Assembly: GCF_029873635.1 (NCBI RefSeq)
Contig: NC_080428.1
Coordinates: 67,761,601 to 67,825,600, forward strand
Direction of reading: 5' to 3'
Source of the DNA: Malania oleifera
Lineage: Eukaryota; Streptophyta; Magnoliopsida; Santalales; Ximeniaceae
DNA length: 64,000 nt
Shown here: one piece after another, positions 47,514 through 60,209 of the stretch
Numbering within the stretch: position 1 is the first letter of the stretch
Layout of the letters: every line of letters begins with the position of its first letter
Program-made: the position numbers and the translations under genes
The notes under the pieces: generated by a model
Seen by the model: the letters and a program-made list of their open reading frames with translations, nothing else
Database searches by the model: none
Told to the model about the DNA's origin: nothing

Positions 47514-50500
47514 ATGAGCGATCACGTGGTGTTGTTGGTGGATCGCCTGGTCAGACCTGCGATCGCGCAATCGGCGACGGAGGCCGCGATCCCGGTTCCG
47601 GCACGCGGCGGGGGAGCCCCGACCGCTGACGCGGCCGGCCCTTCTTCCTCGGCCGCGGATGATGGGAGGGTTGAGGAACATGGAGCGCCCGATGAAGAAG
47701 CGCCGCTTCTTCAGACGGTGGAGTGCCGCATTTGTCAGGAGGAAGACAACGTCGGGAATCTCGAGACGCCTTGTGGTTGCAGCGGCAGTTTAAAGGTGAT
47801 ATCTTTTGATCTCTATGCACATTTTATTGTAGGAAATTGTTGATCTAGATGATGGGTATGTTCTGTAGCTTTAACCTGTATATAGAAGATGGGGGAAGAT
47901 TCAATTTATGCGATAAAGAAGTGCATCCTTAGCTAACTTGGGTTGCTTACATCTTGTTCTCATGATCTGTTTTAATTGATTATGTTAATTCTGCGTCTGG
48001 GGTTGTATGGCTTATGATTTGCAGCTGTGTTCTTTAATGATAAGATTTAATGAGAGCTCCTGAGAGGTTTGGTTGATGGCCTTCGTCAACCCAAAATCTA
48101 CATGAGGCAGCATTTTGTTGTATATTTCAAGTTAAAGGTTTTCTTTTCTCAATTTGGAATGACTTTGTAGAAATTATAAGGGTTTTATCCAAATACGTTA
48201 GTCAAATGTCTTTGGCTTTTCTTGATGCATAATTAGGAGTTATAACTGGTAGAGCCACCTTGTTGCTTATGCGATTCTAGGGGAAAATGTTCCCATTAGA
48301 TGCATTACTTGACTGCCTTTTTGCAAGCAGAACAGCATTGACATCGGCCAATGTGTTTTTTTCTTATCATGTTTCTCTAGTTCCATTTGTCTGAACTTTC
48401 ATTTTAGTTTTATGCCTTTTAATATATTATTTTTTATTTTTTCTTTCAACTTGTTTGCCCCCTGTTGTATGCATTTTAATGAGTTTAAATATTTTACACA
48501 GTATGCTCACAGAAAGTGTGTCCAGCACTGGTGCAATGAGAAAGGAGACACGACTTGTGAGATCTGTCATCAGGTATAATTGTTGCCTCTTAAATGCAGT
48601 TACTATAATGGGAGAGTTTTTTTGCTTATGATCTTTATAAATTTAAGTTTTATGTGAATATGTGATATACGTGCCTGCACAAATATTAATACCTTAATTG
48701 ATGTCCAATTTATGAATCTGAAGTTGCTTATTTTCGAAACTACTCGATAACAGTTTTTTAAGGGAAAAAAAAATCGTAGACCAGATATTTAGTTTGTTTA
48801 AGAATTTTGAATCAAGTTTTTAAAATTACTGGAGTGTAAACTGTTTTTATGCTACACTAATTTAACTGGAAATATAATCATATATTTTGTACTTTAAATA
48901 TAGGCTTATTTTTGTGTAAAGTGAGAAACTATTTGAAAAATTTTGTTATAAGGTTGTCTGTAAACCAACGTTCATTCAAGAGTCAAGTTTCATTTATGAT
49001 TGGTAAAGTTCTTACAACACTTCGTGATACATTTGTTTAATAGATTATCTTGTATAATATTAGATGTTTTGGGCCTTTGGCTGTAATAGTGACGAAGAAT
49101 GATTCCAAATTGGGATTTTAGTGGCAGATGTAGACTGTTACTGGATAAATCCCAGTATCACTTGCACAAGCCAAGGATTTAAGTCAATGAAGAATCGAAG
49201 ATTAGCCCTTAACTGCATTTTGATAGATTTTGTTTTGTGGAATTTGTACTTTATAGATCTGAAAAAGCAAGAGATTTGTGGAGGTCAACATGATGGAAGC
49301 AGTGTAGAAGATAAATGTGATTCTAGGATCACCTTATTTTTCTTTTATTTTATTTGAAGCTCTTTCTTTCCTTGCTTTCCTTATGATTCATTCTGAGTCT
49401 AATGTTTTTATGCTTGTTGAATTGTTGGAAATGTGTTCTCTGAAAATTGTCAGTGGGTGTAATGGCAAAGGATTGCCTAATTTAAGTTGTACCATAATTT
49501 CCCAAGGATAACATTATCAGACTCTGCATGAGGTTCCCATGCTGCATTGAGAGCTTGGTCAGTACTTGCATTCTTGGAAGGTTTAGTTTGGAGAGGGCAC
49601 AATGCATGCATCATTTTTGGAAGGCTTCTTTTGTTATTTGAACTCTAGACCAGGCCTAGATGTTGCACCATGGCTTAGTCTTAAAACAGTGGTATCTAGG
49701 TTATGAATGCATCCAACTGTTATGTGTGTATATTTTCTTTGAACCTTACATTATATTATGTGTGATAATTAGCAAGTGCTGCAAATGCAATCTAAGACTA
49801 GAAAGTGATACTTGGCATACATATGAAATATAAATAATACGGTAAATATTCTAACTGTGTAGGTTTTTTTGGCTATATAATTCTTTTTTTAAGTTTGTAA
49901 CTTGATCTTCTGCATAAATGCGCAGCCTTACCAGCCAGGCTATACAGCTCCTCCTCCCCCACCTAACTCTGAAGATACTGCCATTGATATTGGGTAAGTT
50001 TAATATTTTATATCCTTCCATAATTTTCTGTGCAGTTGTTCTAATTTTCTGTTTCATTTGAAAATTGTTTTGGTATATCCATCATTTTCATAGCAATTTG
50101 GTGAGAATCCTTTTAAGATATAGATTTACAGCATAATCACTTGGAGTTTTTTTTGTATCTTCAATCTGTATTGCAGTGGAGGCTGGACGATTACTGGCAC
50201 CCCGTTGGATTTGCATGATCCTCGGCTTTTAGCTATGGCTGAGGCAGAGCGTCATTTTCTGGAAGCTGAATATGATGAATATGCGGCCACAAATGCCACT
50301 GGAGCTGCATTTTGCCGTTCAGCTGCTTTAATTGTAAGTCCTTTATGTTGACTCATATGGATATTTAAATGGAGCAATATATAATGTGCAGCCTGCCAAA
50401 AAAAAAAAAACTCATGTTTGATATTAACTCATTTTTGCTCTTTATTAAGTTGTTATTTTAAGTTCAAGTGACAATGTAAAATGATGGGATAAGTTGCCCT

Positions 50501-53500
50501 ATACTCGAACTATTGATTTGCTACCATACCCGAACTTCAATTTGTCTCATCAAGGATCTTAGATTACTGAAATTCTTGCAATGGCATCCCACTGTTATTT
50601 GATTTGAGGATTTTGGTATGGAACTTCGTACTTGTAACCACCATCTGTGATGTGGTTCCTAAGTACTGGAATTGTTGCAACATCTGTCCCAAACTATTGG
50701 AATTATTGCAATGTCATCCTTGAATTTCATTCATTCAAATTTTCAATTTTGATTTTTTTGAATGTTTAATTCTGGTTATTTCAATATTGCAGGTTTGTTT
50801 CTTTAAAGAATTATGATTTTTTTTTAGTTCCTTAAAAACCTTACACATTATCAAACTAAAAACTATATTTAATGATATGGTGATGCATATATTTTGGAAT
50901 TTTGGGATTCATTATTTCTGTGATTGGTTGAGATTGTTGATTTCAACTTAACATGCATGATTGGTGGTCTAATTGATGGGCTTAATTGTATATGTGACAT
51001 GTAGATTAAACGTTTGCAGGTCATAAAATGCTGTGAATTTGCTTTAATAGAAATGCATCACCTGCTTACCTCCTATAAATTAATCTGTTGCTACTTAATT
51101 TCCAAACTTTCCTGAAACCGAGATTGTTAGAATTGGGATACTACATAGGGTCGTTGGGAGGGTCTGTAGGATCGGATCGTAGGATCAGATCATGAATTAT
51201 AAGATTCTACTTACAATGTAAAATAAATTAAAAATATATATATTTGGTGATTTATGACAACTCTCAATAAAATAATCCTAAAAACTTGGTAGTAAGTTTA
51301 AGAAATTAAAACAAATTTTAGGAATGTAGCTAGCTTGCCAGCTAGCACCTAGCTGGTTTTTCCTTAACAATTTTGAACCTAAAAAAATGTAAATAACCTG
51401 AATTGCAAAGTGTTTTGCAAAGGGCGGACTGTTGCTAGCTTATTTATTTAATAATTATAATTACAAAGAATGGCAAAAAGAATGAAGAGAAGATGGAAGA
51501 AGAAATTGCTAATCTTCATTCAATGCACTGATGTAAATTTCTCAGTTTCCGTAGTTTTGTCAGCAGACCATAAGAAGAAGAAGAATGAGAAGAAGGAAAA
51601 AAAGAAGGAAAGAAGAGGAAGAACTTTCTGTTAGTTGCAAAGAAAAGAAGAGGAAAAGAAAGCTATATGCTCTTTGCTTTGGGGGGGGGAAAAAAAAAAA
51701 AGGTCTCTGGCTTGTCAATAATGAGAGGGGGAAAAGAAAGAGAGAGGAAGAAAGTGAAAAGAACTATAAAGATGATGCATAACTGCTACAGGCATGCATC
51801 TTTAAGCTCTCCTGACTGTGAAACTCCCTATTTGTTGAAGCTCTCTACTGTTCTCAAAGCTCTTTGCTGACCTATACTGTTGCTAGAAGAGGGAATAATC
51901 CAAGCCTATTGATAGACAACCTAGGATCTGTCTATCAAGAACTCTATGCTCTCAAAAGGCTTTCAATTTTGAAGGGAGAGAGCTTTCTAGAGATGCTTAG
52001 CTGCTCCCTTGACTTGGATTGAACAAATCCTATAACATTGGTTGTTATGTTGCTCTAATTTGATGCATTTAGCCAACTAGACCAAATTTTGTGTCTATTG
52101 CAAAAGTAAAGTCTTTGGGCCAATAAAAATATATATTGGGCTTTTTTTGTTAAAATCCTATATAGGAAAAAACCATATTCCATTGCAAAAGTAGGATCAG
52201 TAGGATCGCAAGTAGGATTGAGATCCTAAGGTTCTAGATAAGATTCTAATTGGATCCTACTTTATGAAGATTCTACTTAAGATCTAGATCGATTAGGCAT
52301 TCATGGACCGTAGGATCGTAGAATCACACAATCTGGATCGGGGTTTTGATAACCAAGCCTGAAACCAAATGGGATTTTAATAACCATGCCTGAAACCAAG
52401 ATTGTTGAATTATTCATTCTTATTCCATATTTTTTGAAAGAAATGTTTGGTATTTCTGCATGCAATTGCTGCAAGCATGCAACTACTGCCTTCTTAACTT
52501 TAAAACTCATATGATCACATCAAAGCACTTAGTACTTACATTCTTTCCCCCTTCCCAACCATCTTAAAAAAAATTCACTGCCAATCCCACTTTTGGGTTC
52601 AAATATATCTTCCTTACAATGCCACTAATATCAGTAGCACAGAAAACTTGACACAAGTAGATTACTTGAACAAGGGACAACATTATAAACACGACGTAGA
52701 CTTTCAATATCAGCTATAACAATACAGCATAAAGCATCCACACATGCGCTGCCATTGCAAACAAGCAAAGATCGTTAGCATTTTTTATTTTTTAGTAAAA
52801 TATATTAAAATTCTACTGTAATGCAAAATTGCCATTACCCAATAGGACCAAGAAATTCCCTTCCCAGGTTTGCCTTTGGTCCATGAAGCTTTTAATGAAG
52901 TATTTTCATTGGAATTACAATTTGGGTTGCTGCAATCTGCACCTACAGCATATTCTGTACAGAGTGTAGAACACTAATACTTTATTATGAAGAGACAGCT
53001 TGAAATTTATGGTTGGGTATGAAACGCGGGTATAGTTTTGGGCTATTGGTGCAATGTACCTAAAATGATGTATTGGTGATCTGAGTGTTAAAAATTTCCT
53101 CTTGCTAACAAATTCCATGTGAATTTGTTTGATTTGGCTAATGTTGCTATCACTGTACTTTAGTTTTTTTTGGGTGCTGCATTTTTGTATCCATTGTGTT
53201 TGATGCCTGACATTGTTGCAATTATATTGAGCTTTCTGGCTTTGTTTCGCAGTTGATGGCTCTTCTGCTCTTTCGACATGCGCTAACCATGACGGATTCT
53301 GATGGGGATGATGAAACAGCTACCTTTTTCTCTGTAAGTGGATTGGTTTCACATTTTGTTTTTCTCTATGTATTCATGTAGTTTCCGATGTAATTACGGT
53401 CAAGCTAACTTAATCAATGAATTGATGCTCTGCAGCTTTTCATGCTTCGGGCTGCTGGATTTCTATTACCCTGCTACATTATGGCCTGGGCCATCAGCAT

Positions 53501-54741
53501 CTTGCAGCGTCGGCGGCAAAGACAGGTCACCACCTCTAGTTCAACTGTTAACATATGATTTGTTCAGCATATGTTTCCCTTTTTATGATATGCATATGGT
53601 ACATTGAGAAATTCTATGGTGGGTTATATTATAAAGGGAGTATGTAGTAGGTATACATAGATAACATTAAGGATATTTACGGGAGGGAAATGACTAATTT
53701 AGGACTCTAATTGAGACTAGGTGAGGAGATTAGGTATTCCTAATTTAGGACTTTAATTCAGTGATGGATGAACTTATGAGGAATATTCCATTTTGTATGT
53801 TGTTTGAAGATGATATTGTTTTGATTGATGAAACTTGAGGTGGAGTAGTATCTAAGTAAAATTATGGAGAGAAGCTTTAAAATCTGGATGAATTAAGAAA
53901 TGTAGAAATAAGACAAAATATATGAAATATAATTTAGTCAAGCTAGCAGAATGTTGGAGAAAATTTCAGAGTTAATGGTCAAGAAATTAATTGCACTGAT
54001 AGATTTTGATTTGCAGGATCTATTATGCAAGTTGAAGGAGAATTTGAGGATGTAATAGATATAGAATTGAAGGAGGTTGGGTAAAATGGGAAAGTGTTTC
54101 ATGGATGTTGCATGATTGTAGATTACCCCTAACATTAAAAGGAACAACATATCCAAAAGGTAAAAGTTGGCGAAATGAGAATGTTAAGGTAGATAAGTGG
54201 TATAACTTTTAAGAGATAAATAAAAGAATAAATACAGTTGTGTTTAGTTAGGTGGAGCAAGTGATGGGTTGGCTGGTGTTACTGGTAGTAGGAAAAGAAG
54301 GGGCAGACCTACAATAATTGGAGAGGGATAATCAGCATTTTGAGAGCCTTTCATTTGTTGAAGGGTATTGTCCTAGATAGTGTAGAATAGTGGAAGAGCA
54401 TTTATGTGGCTATCTTCACTTAGTGGGACTGGAGGCTGCTTCTTGTGTTGTGTTGTGTTGTGTGTTCTCTTTGAACTTTTAAAGCACACTGATCATTTGT
54501 GCAAAAGTTGGATCCAATATCTCTAGAAGTAACTGGATAATAGTGTGTTCCATATACCTTAGAGATGAGTTGCACAACGGTTGGGATTAATGCTTTTAAG
54601 ACTTGCACATTGGTGAAACAGGAGGCTGCTGCTTTAGCTGCGAGTCAAGTTGCTTTCGTACTACAGTCAGGACAACAAAGGGGCTTGCAGTTTACAATAG
54701 CATCCGCACCGGTGGTGGCTTCACACCAGGAGCCTGCTTAA
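47514..54741 (+). CDS. RING-CH (RINGv) membrane protein, likely E3 ubiquitin ligase, 7 exons
   Basis: Coding exons: 47514-47795, 48502-48573, 49926-49993, 50177-50333, 53253-53333, 53436-53525, 54622-54741; all GT..AG with matching phases, 289 residues. The start is the first ATG after the leader intron; it opens 'MSDHVVLLVDRLV', typical of the plant family. The RING-CH domain (71-116) has the C4HC3 set C71, C74, C87, C89, H97, C100, C113, C116. After a Pro-rich segment come 'LDLHDPRLLAMAEAERHFLE', a block of the plant DUF3675 family, and two hydrophobic segments (about 184-204 and 221-243), then a basic and Gln/Ala-rich tail. Such proteins are MARCH-like E3 ligases of endomembranes that bring E2 enzymes to membrane targets; substrates here are unknown. 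Confidence 0.92.
51129..52388. repeat. Unclassified 1.26-kb insert in RING-CH intron
   Basis: The block is flanked by an 18-bp direct repeat with one mismatch, 'cctgaaacc(g/a)agattgtt' (51111-51128, 52389-52406). Its two ends are rich in 'taggatcgta' and 'gatc' motifs (51165-51200, 52190-52330). The inner part is purine-rich and has no recognisable protein. It may be a non-autonomous DNA transposon or another insertion; no clear inverted ends were found. Confidence 0.4.
53760..54400 (+). mobile_element. RTE-type LINE fragment in RING-CH intron
   Basis: The + strand translates with stops and frameshifts into pieces of an RTE-like reverse transcriptase: 'MLFEDDIVLIDET' (palm DD-box), then 'GENFRVNGQEIN', 'KVGEMRMLR' and a 'KRRGRPT' end. 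These follow each other in the order found in plant RTE elements. It is too broken to function. Confidence 0.65.
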
Positions 54742-56417
54742 TGTGTATATAGAGTAGACATTACATGAATGATGGAACTTCAGAAATTGTTTTTACTTGC
54801 ATTTCATTCTTGCAGCGCAACTGCATTTTCTTCTGTCCGAATGATTCCTTCACTGTTTGAAAAGCCATGAAGCGTTTTAAGTTATCACCTTATTTTCCTT
54901 TCCCTGTTTCTGTTGATGTATATATGTAACATTTGAATTTTGCATTTCTCAGCATCTGTGGCTGCAGAAACTGTGATGTCAAGATCTATATTGTTTACCT
55001 CTCCATTGTGCTAACGTTTGTGTGGGCAAATAAATCTGCAGCAGTGTTTTAATATCTCCCTTGTTTGGCTTGATATTGAATTTGCATTGCTTGCTTCACT
55101 TTCTGGGATTTCTTTATTACTCCTTTGCTAAGCATTTTGGGATTTCTCTTAAAATCAAATGGAATGCAATTGGGGTTGCCAAATATATGAGGTTACGTGA
55201 CATGAGGAATTACTTGTTGAAGCGAAATTAGATTATTTTTTTAAACATGTCGCACCAAACAACATATGATACAAAGTAATAAGGTTCTGCCATCTATGTT
55301 AAAAAAGAAGTTAGGTTGATTGTTATATCTAGTCCATACCTATTCTGTACAATCATATCTGGCTAAAGAAAAGTTGGGTAATTGTTATATCTAGTCCATT
55401 TCGTATTCTAGTCAATCATGACTTGTTTTGATGATCTTTGTGCAATCAATCACACGCTCCTTAATACATAAGGAGTGAAATCATCATCTTGCTTGATGCT
55501 CTTATTTTTTTCCCTTCATTAAAGGGTTGCATTAGCCCCGGCAAAATAGATAAGGATCCATTTTAACTAATCGAATTGAATCTACCACCTTAACCTTGCA
55601 TAAACGAATTTGTGTGGATTATAATTTTCTAGTCTATTGACTATCTTTCTAATTTACCACAAATGATCTCATTTGAACCGTCAAGTGTGGATGTGATATA
55701 ACAAATGAAAAATCTGCAATTGATTAGAGAAACTTCTTATATATAAATTAAAAGTTATTGATTAATATTTTTATTAGTTGATTTGTTTCAAAAATAGCTT
55801 TTAGAATGGTTAAGCTTTTATATTTACATTTATATGGAAAATTGGATTTCGGACGGTAGGTTTTTTGTCAATTTTTAAGAATTACATTTAAATGATAATT
55901 ATGTTTTCTGTTTAAATTAGATGGTTAGTTGTTTTACTTTGATGACTATAGTTTTATGAATAGTTACATGTATTATTTAAATTTTGATTATTTATTTATA
56001 GTTTTACTCCAATGGTTTTGCTTACATGAAAGCATAATTACGAAATTATTAAATTATCAAAAATGCGCTTTTAGTTTTGTGAATATGCATTAAATGTTTT
56101 ACAATTTATTACATTATAAGTTTTCACATTATTCAATTATTATGTCACAAAATAAATTATTAATTGAATAAATTACAAATTACTCACCATGGTCTATTCA
56201 ATCCAAACTGCTACTTAATTGATTTGACCATATTATTCATGATTATCCATCTAATTTGGATTATATGATCTAATCCTGTTTGCCAAGGTCTAGTCACAAA
56301 TTTAGAATTAAATTCATTAATCAATAAGTGAAGGCTAATTTATGAAGGGCATTATTCCTAACCATTCAATAGTACTTATCATGTGATTCACAAGACATTA
56401 TATCAACGAAAGATGAG

Positions 56418-56605
56418 TTGATGCCCTTCAGTCACAAATCTAAAGAAAGAACAGTGCAAAAAAAAAGAAGGTTGGAGAGAGAGAAAGATATCAATATCGA
56501 CCAAAAAAATGTTAATGCCCTTCAATCACAAATCTAAAGAAAGAACAGTGCAAAAAAAAAGAAGGTTAGAGAGAGAGAAAGATATCAATGTCGACCAAAA
56601 AAATG
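56418..56605 (+). repeat. 94-bp tandem duplication
   Basis: Two nearly identical 94-bp units begin at 56418 and 56512 ('ttgatgcccttcagtcac' and 'ttaatgcccttcaatcac'). They differ at a handful of sites. Confidence 0.9.
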
Positions 56606-56790
56606 TTAATATTGATTAATGCAAATTGCACATCACTCTTTTTGGTGACTTATACAATTTTCCTTAGGAGCACAAAATTAAGATAAAACTTCGTATAATT
56701 TTTATTGTTCAAAATCCTAACTATATCAAATAACTTGGAATAATTTGGAATGAAATAGTAAAAAAGTATTTAATAGCCCTTATTCTAATA

Positions 56791-56791
56791 A

Positions 56792-56827
<36 letters not shown>
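56791..56827. repeat. (AAT)n microsatellite
   Basis: A pure trinucleotide tract, about 12 units. Confidence 0.95.
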
Positions 56828-57143
56828 CAAATAAATTTATGTAAAAGGATATATAATCGATCCTATAGTGAAACTAAATATGATCGTTATTTTATTCAAA
56901 ACCTTCAATATATCAAATTTTAAGCACCCAAATATAAGATAAACCCTAAAAGAGTAAATGGTCATATGATTCTGCAACAATAACACCAGCTTTATTGGTC
57001 TTTTTTCTTTATTCTTCTTTTTCTTAATTGAAAAAATAATAATAATAAAAAAAAATGTTGGCGGCTCAAGTGTGAGATTCAGGGTGGGCGCCATTGCACC
57101 AAGACCATCAAGGACTAAGGGGAGAGAGAGAGAGCCTAAAAAG

Positions 57144-57205
57144 CCACAGCTTTAGGACCAACCTCGAGCATATCCCACAGCTTTAGGACCAACCTCGAGC
57201 ATATC
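57144..57205 (+). repeat. 31-bp perfect tandem duplication
   Basis: The unit 'ccacagctttaggaccaacc' plus 'tcgagcatatc' occurs twice without change at 57144 and 57175. Being perfect, it is probably young. Confidence 0.93.
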
Positions 57206-59921
57206 CAAAGCCACACTCCCCCACAATCCCATTTTTGCTTCTCTTTATTTTTTCCTCTAAAACATATTATAGAATGGTGTGGGACTATAGGATCCTACCC
57301 TTCCCTGTTAAGATTCTGATGGGTAAACGACTTTAATAGAGAAGGCTAAGGGTACACTGCCCTTAACAAGGTACGTTACGTGCCCCAAAGCAAAAGGTCC
57401 CACCTCCCCCCCCAAGAAAAATCTAATTTCCTCTTATGGCAAGCCTTGAACTAGAAGACCAGCGTTTGGCATTATCCAGTGGCAATGGATTCATTATCCA
57501 TTCTACGAAAAAAAAGAAGTTCTCGCTGTGGAGGGTAGCAAGAGCTTTCTATATATCCCAACCCTCCAAATGGGCAGTTAGGATTGGAATTTACCCTCAG
57601 GGCAGGAGGGAGGAACAGGGAAGAGGATAGAGGATGTTAGGCTAGAATGGTTTAGGCTCCCTAAGGTAGCCTAGTTCATGAAGTTTTCAGGCATGGTAAG
57701 TCGGAGTGCGGAGCCAGTCAAAATAAGTTTATAATACGTAATTTTGCCTTACATTTTTATAGTCATGCAACTGTGTCAAGACTGTTTTTCATGATTTAGG
57801 CTTCCTCTTTAGGGAGAGGAGAGGAAAAAAAAAAAAATCAAGAGATCAAAATAATTTATTTTATTTAACAATGTGAATGTTCATCAATAAAATTTTTAGT
57901 AAATCTATATAGGCTTCCAACCATCAATTACATACATACATATATATCATTCTTAACCTGCCTTTAAAAAGATGAATTTTAAAATTTGTATAAATTTAGA
58001 CAACTTAATAATTTTTTTTTTTCAAATAGTCTCAAAATTTCAGCTCCCGGTACATTTTGATTTGAAATATTGTGTTGTAGCATAGGAGACAAGGCCCTCC
58101 TCCGGCTGCATCCCCTCAGCACAACACTAAACCTTCCATCTCTAGGGAAGAGTAGGGCTTTTTCCTCGCAGAATTCAACGGGATCATCCTCTCAATATGA
58201 CTTGGAACGTTTTTATCCATTCATCATTTCAATATTTCAAACACGTTGTTGGCAAATAACCCACTAGGGTAACAATTTAAAATTAAGGTCTATTGGTCAC
58301 CTATGACATGAAACCCATTAAGTATTAATACTCAAAATATAATTTGATGAAGATAACCTTTAGATTTGGAGTTGTATTTGATTTGGATTAGATATAATAT
58401 AAAATTATATTAAAATGTGTTCAAATCCATCCAAATTCAAATCTAAGGTCCAAAATCCATGCCCCCAAACATAGCATGAATGCATTTGAATGATTGTGAA
58501 GCATGAAGGATGCAGGGCACAGGATCCTGCAGGAGGGAAGGAGGTTTGGAAACAAATGGGAGGAAAATGGGGATCAGAAAGCAACAATTCAATGAAACTC
58601 TTTCACTTTAGTAGGGAAGATGGATATAAAGCAAGAGAATCAGCACTAGAGATGATATGGTGGTGGATTACACAGCCCCAGCCCAGCCCAAGCAAAGGTC
58701 CTAATATTTTGGTTGGACCATGACCAGTCAGTCAGCCAGTCATATGAGTCATCCCTCCGCCCCAAGACTGCCCCAAATCCCATCCATCCGATTTTGATAA
58801 AGTGCAATAACTTATGCTTTAGAATGTTCCTATCTGCATGTGATTTTGAATATATAATAATAAAGATACAAAGAACAGAAATAAAGGAAAAGATGGTCTC
58901 CATCATGAATTAACGAGCAATAAATATTAGGAGAAAGAGAAAGACAGAGAGCTTGAAGTGGGTCTTGCTTGCAAGGTTGAATGGGGATTTAGAACTTGGT
59001 GGCAACCCAAAAGAAAGAGCAAAGAAAAGCATAAAGAAACATATTTAGCACAAGAAACCAAGGACTGTTTTGTTTGTTGTTTATTTATTAAGTTTTTTAA
59101 TTTTTTTGGCAGAGAGAAGAGAGCTTGGAATTCTAAAGCAGCGGGAAAAGATCTTAGAATGGCATAAAGCAAGTGCTTGGATTCTTTCTGGGGGCTGCTC
59201 CGCTCATCCCCTGTAGCATTCCAGCAATATCGGCTGGCCCATGGCTTCTGTAAGCCCACTCACTCCCTCCCCATTTGGAAAATTTCCTTTCCTTAATGAC
59301 AAAGGAACATTAGGTTACCAAAACACACCCCCCACAAATCTTCTACCAATAGAACAAATCTGTACTCTAGGCCCAAAAGGCAACACCCAATCAATAGCCT
59401 CCACTTGAGCTATAAGCTAATGCCAAGTTGAGGGATAGGCAATAATGCATCAGCCTCTGCTGCATGTACACATAAGCCATGTCGGGTGACATGTTCAGGT
59501 GACGTGGCAAGTTGGCCAGCAGTCCAAGAGACTGGTTTTAGGCCTTTGGTTGTGGACAAAAGCAGGACAAATGATAGAGATGCAAGGGGGCAAGTGAAAA
59601 AGATACTTGGCTTCTCAAGGGTGTTGTTCCAAACACTTTATTCATCCTTGTCAGATTCTTCTATAACAGCCTTAATTTGCTTAGATTTCAGGCATATGAT
59701 TGGGGTGAATCCAAACTCCTCTGGGTATTTTGGGGCCCTCCCCACTTTATGCTTTAAAGTTCCCCCCATATCCAACAAAGGATAAATAACAAGCTCATGT
59801 CTACAGGAACGGGATCATAGGAATAGGAGGATTACATTCTCAAACCTGCCCATCTGTTGTCACTCTTATTATAAGGAGATCAAAGAGACCAGCTTCCGTT
59901 ATTTGTCCTGTGAGGGAAACA

Positions 59922-60209
59922 ATGGTGGGGTTCGCTGCTCCTAGAGTGCTTATCCTTCTAATCTTTATTGGCTTCCTAGCAGTACAGCCAGAGGAAGTTT
60001 CTGCCCTGAGAAGTATAGAGCATGTTCTCAGATGGAGTGAAGAAGACCCTGTGCTATTGCTGAAGAATCAGCGTACTCTCAAGGCTGTTGTCGCGGAAGA
60101 CCTGAAGCCACAGAAGAAATTAGCACCTGGAAGCAAGGCGTCTGATCCAAATCAATCAAGCAAAAGAAAAGTTCGAAAAGGGTCAGATCCCATCCACAAC
60201 AGGTCATGA
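59922..60209 (+). CDS. CLE45: CLE peptide precursor, CLE45-type
   Basis: A single-exon ORF of 95 residues. An N-terminal hydrophobic segment (about 6-28, ending VSA) is a predicted secretion signal. The middle is variable and charged, rich in Lys. The C-terminal CLE box RKVRKGSDPIHN (82-93) is followed only by Arg-Ser. It is almost the same as the Arabidopsis CLE45 dodecapeptide (RRVRRGSDPIHN as I recall it). CLE peptides are cleaved and secreted ligands of LRR receptor kinases; CLE45 acts through BAM3 in root protophloem and has been linked to SKM receptors in pollen. The start at 59922 is chosen because it directly precedes the signal segment. Assignment to CLE45 rather than a close paralogue is inference. 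Confidence 0.88.
   Translation: MVGFAAPRVLILLIFIGFLAVQPEEVSALRSIEHVLRWSEEDPVLLLKNQRTLKAVVAEDLKPQKKLAPGSKASDPNQSSKRKVRKGSDPIHNRS

Larger units (their letters stand above)
54742..59921. other. Intergenic DNA between RING-CH and CLE genes
   Basis: The RING-CH 3' UTR lies at the left end; its end is not visible. No gene is supported. An imperfect direct repeat with 'ttgttatatctagtccat' occurs at about 55320 and 55382. Open frames at 57436-57630 and 58490-58913 show no family features. TTATTATAAGG at 59867 may be the CLE TATA box. Confidence 0.5.

Noticed and set aside
54200-54420. Additional RING-CH exon in the last intron
   Set aside because: The coding look comes from the RTE LINE fragment; exon 6 joins exon 7 in phase without it.
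57436-57630. Possible small gene starting MASLELEDQR
   Set aside because: No signal peptide, domain or family resemblance, and no clear promoter; length is within chance.
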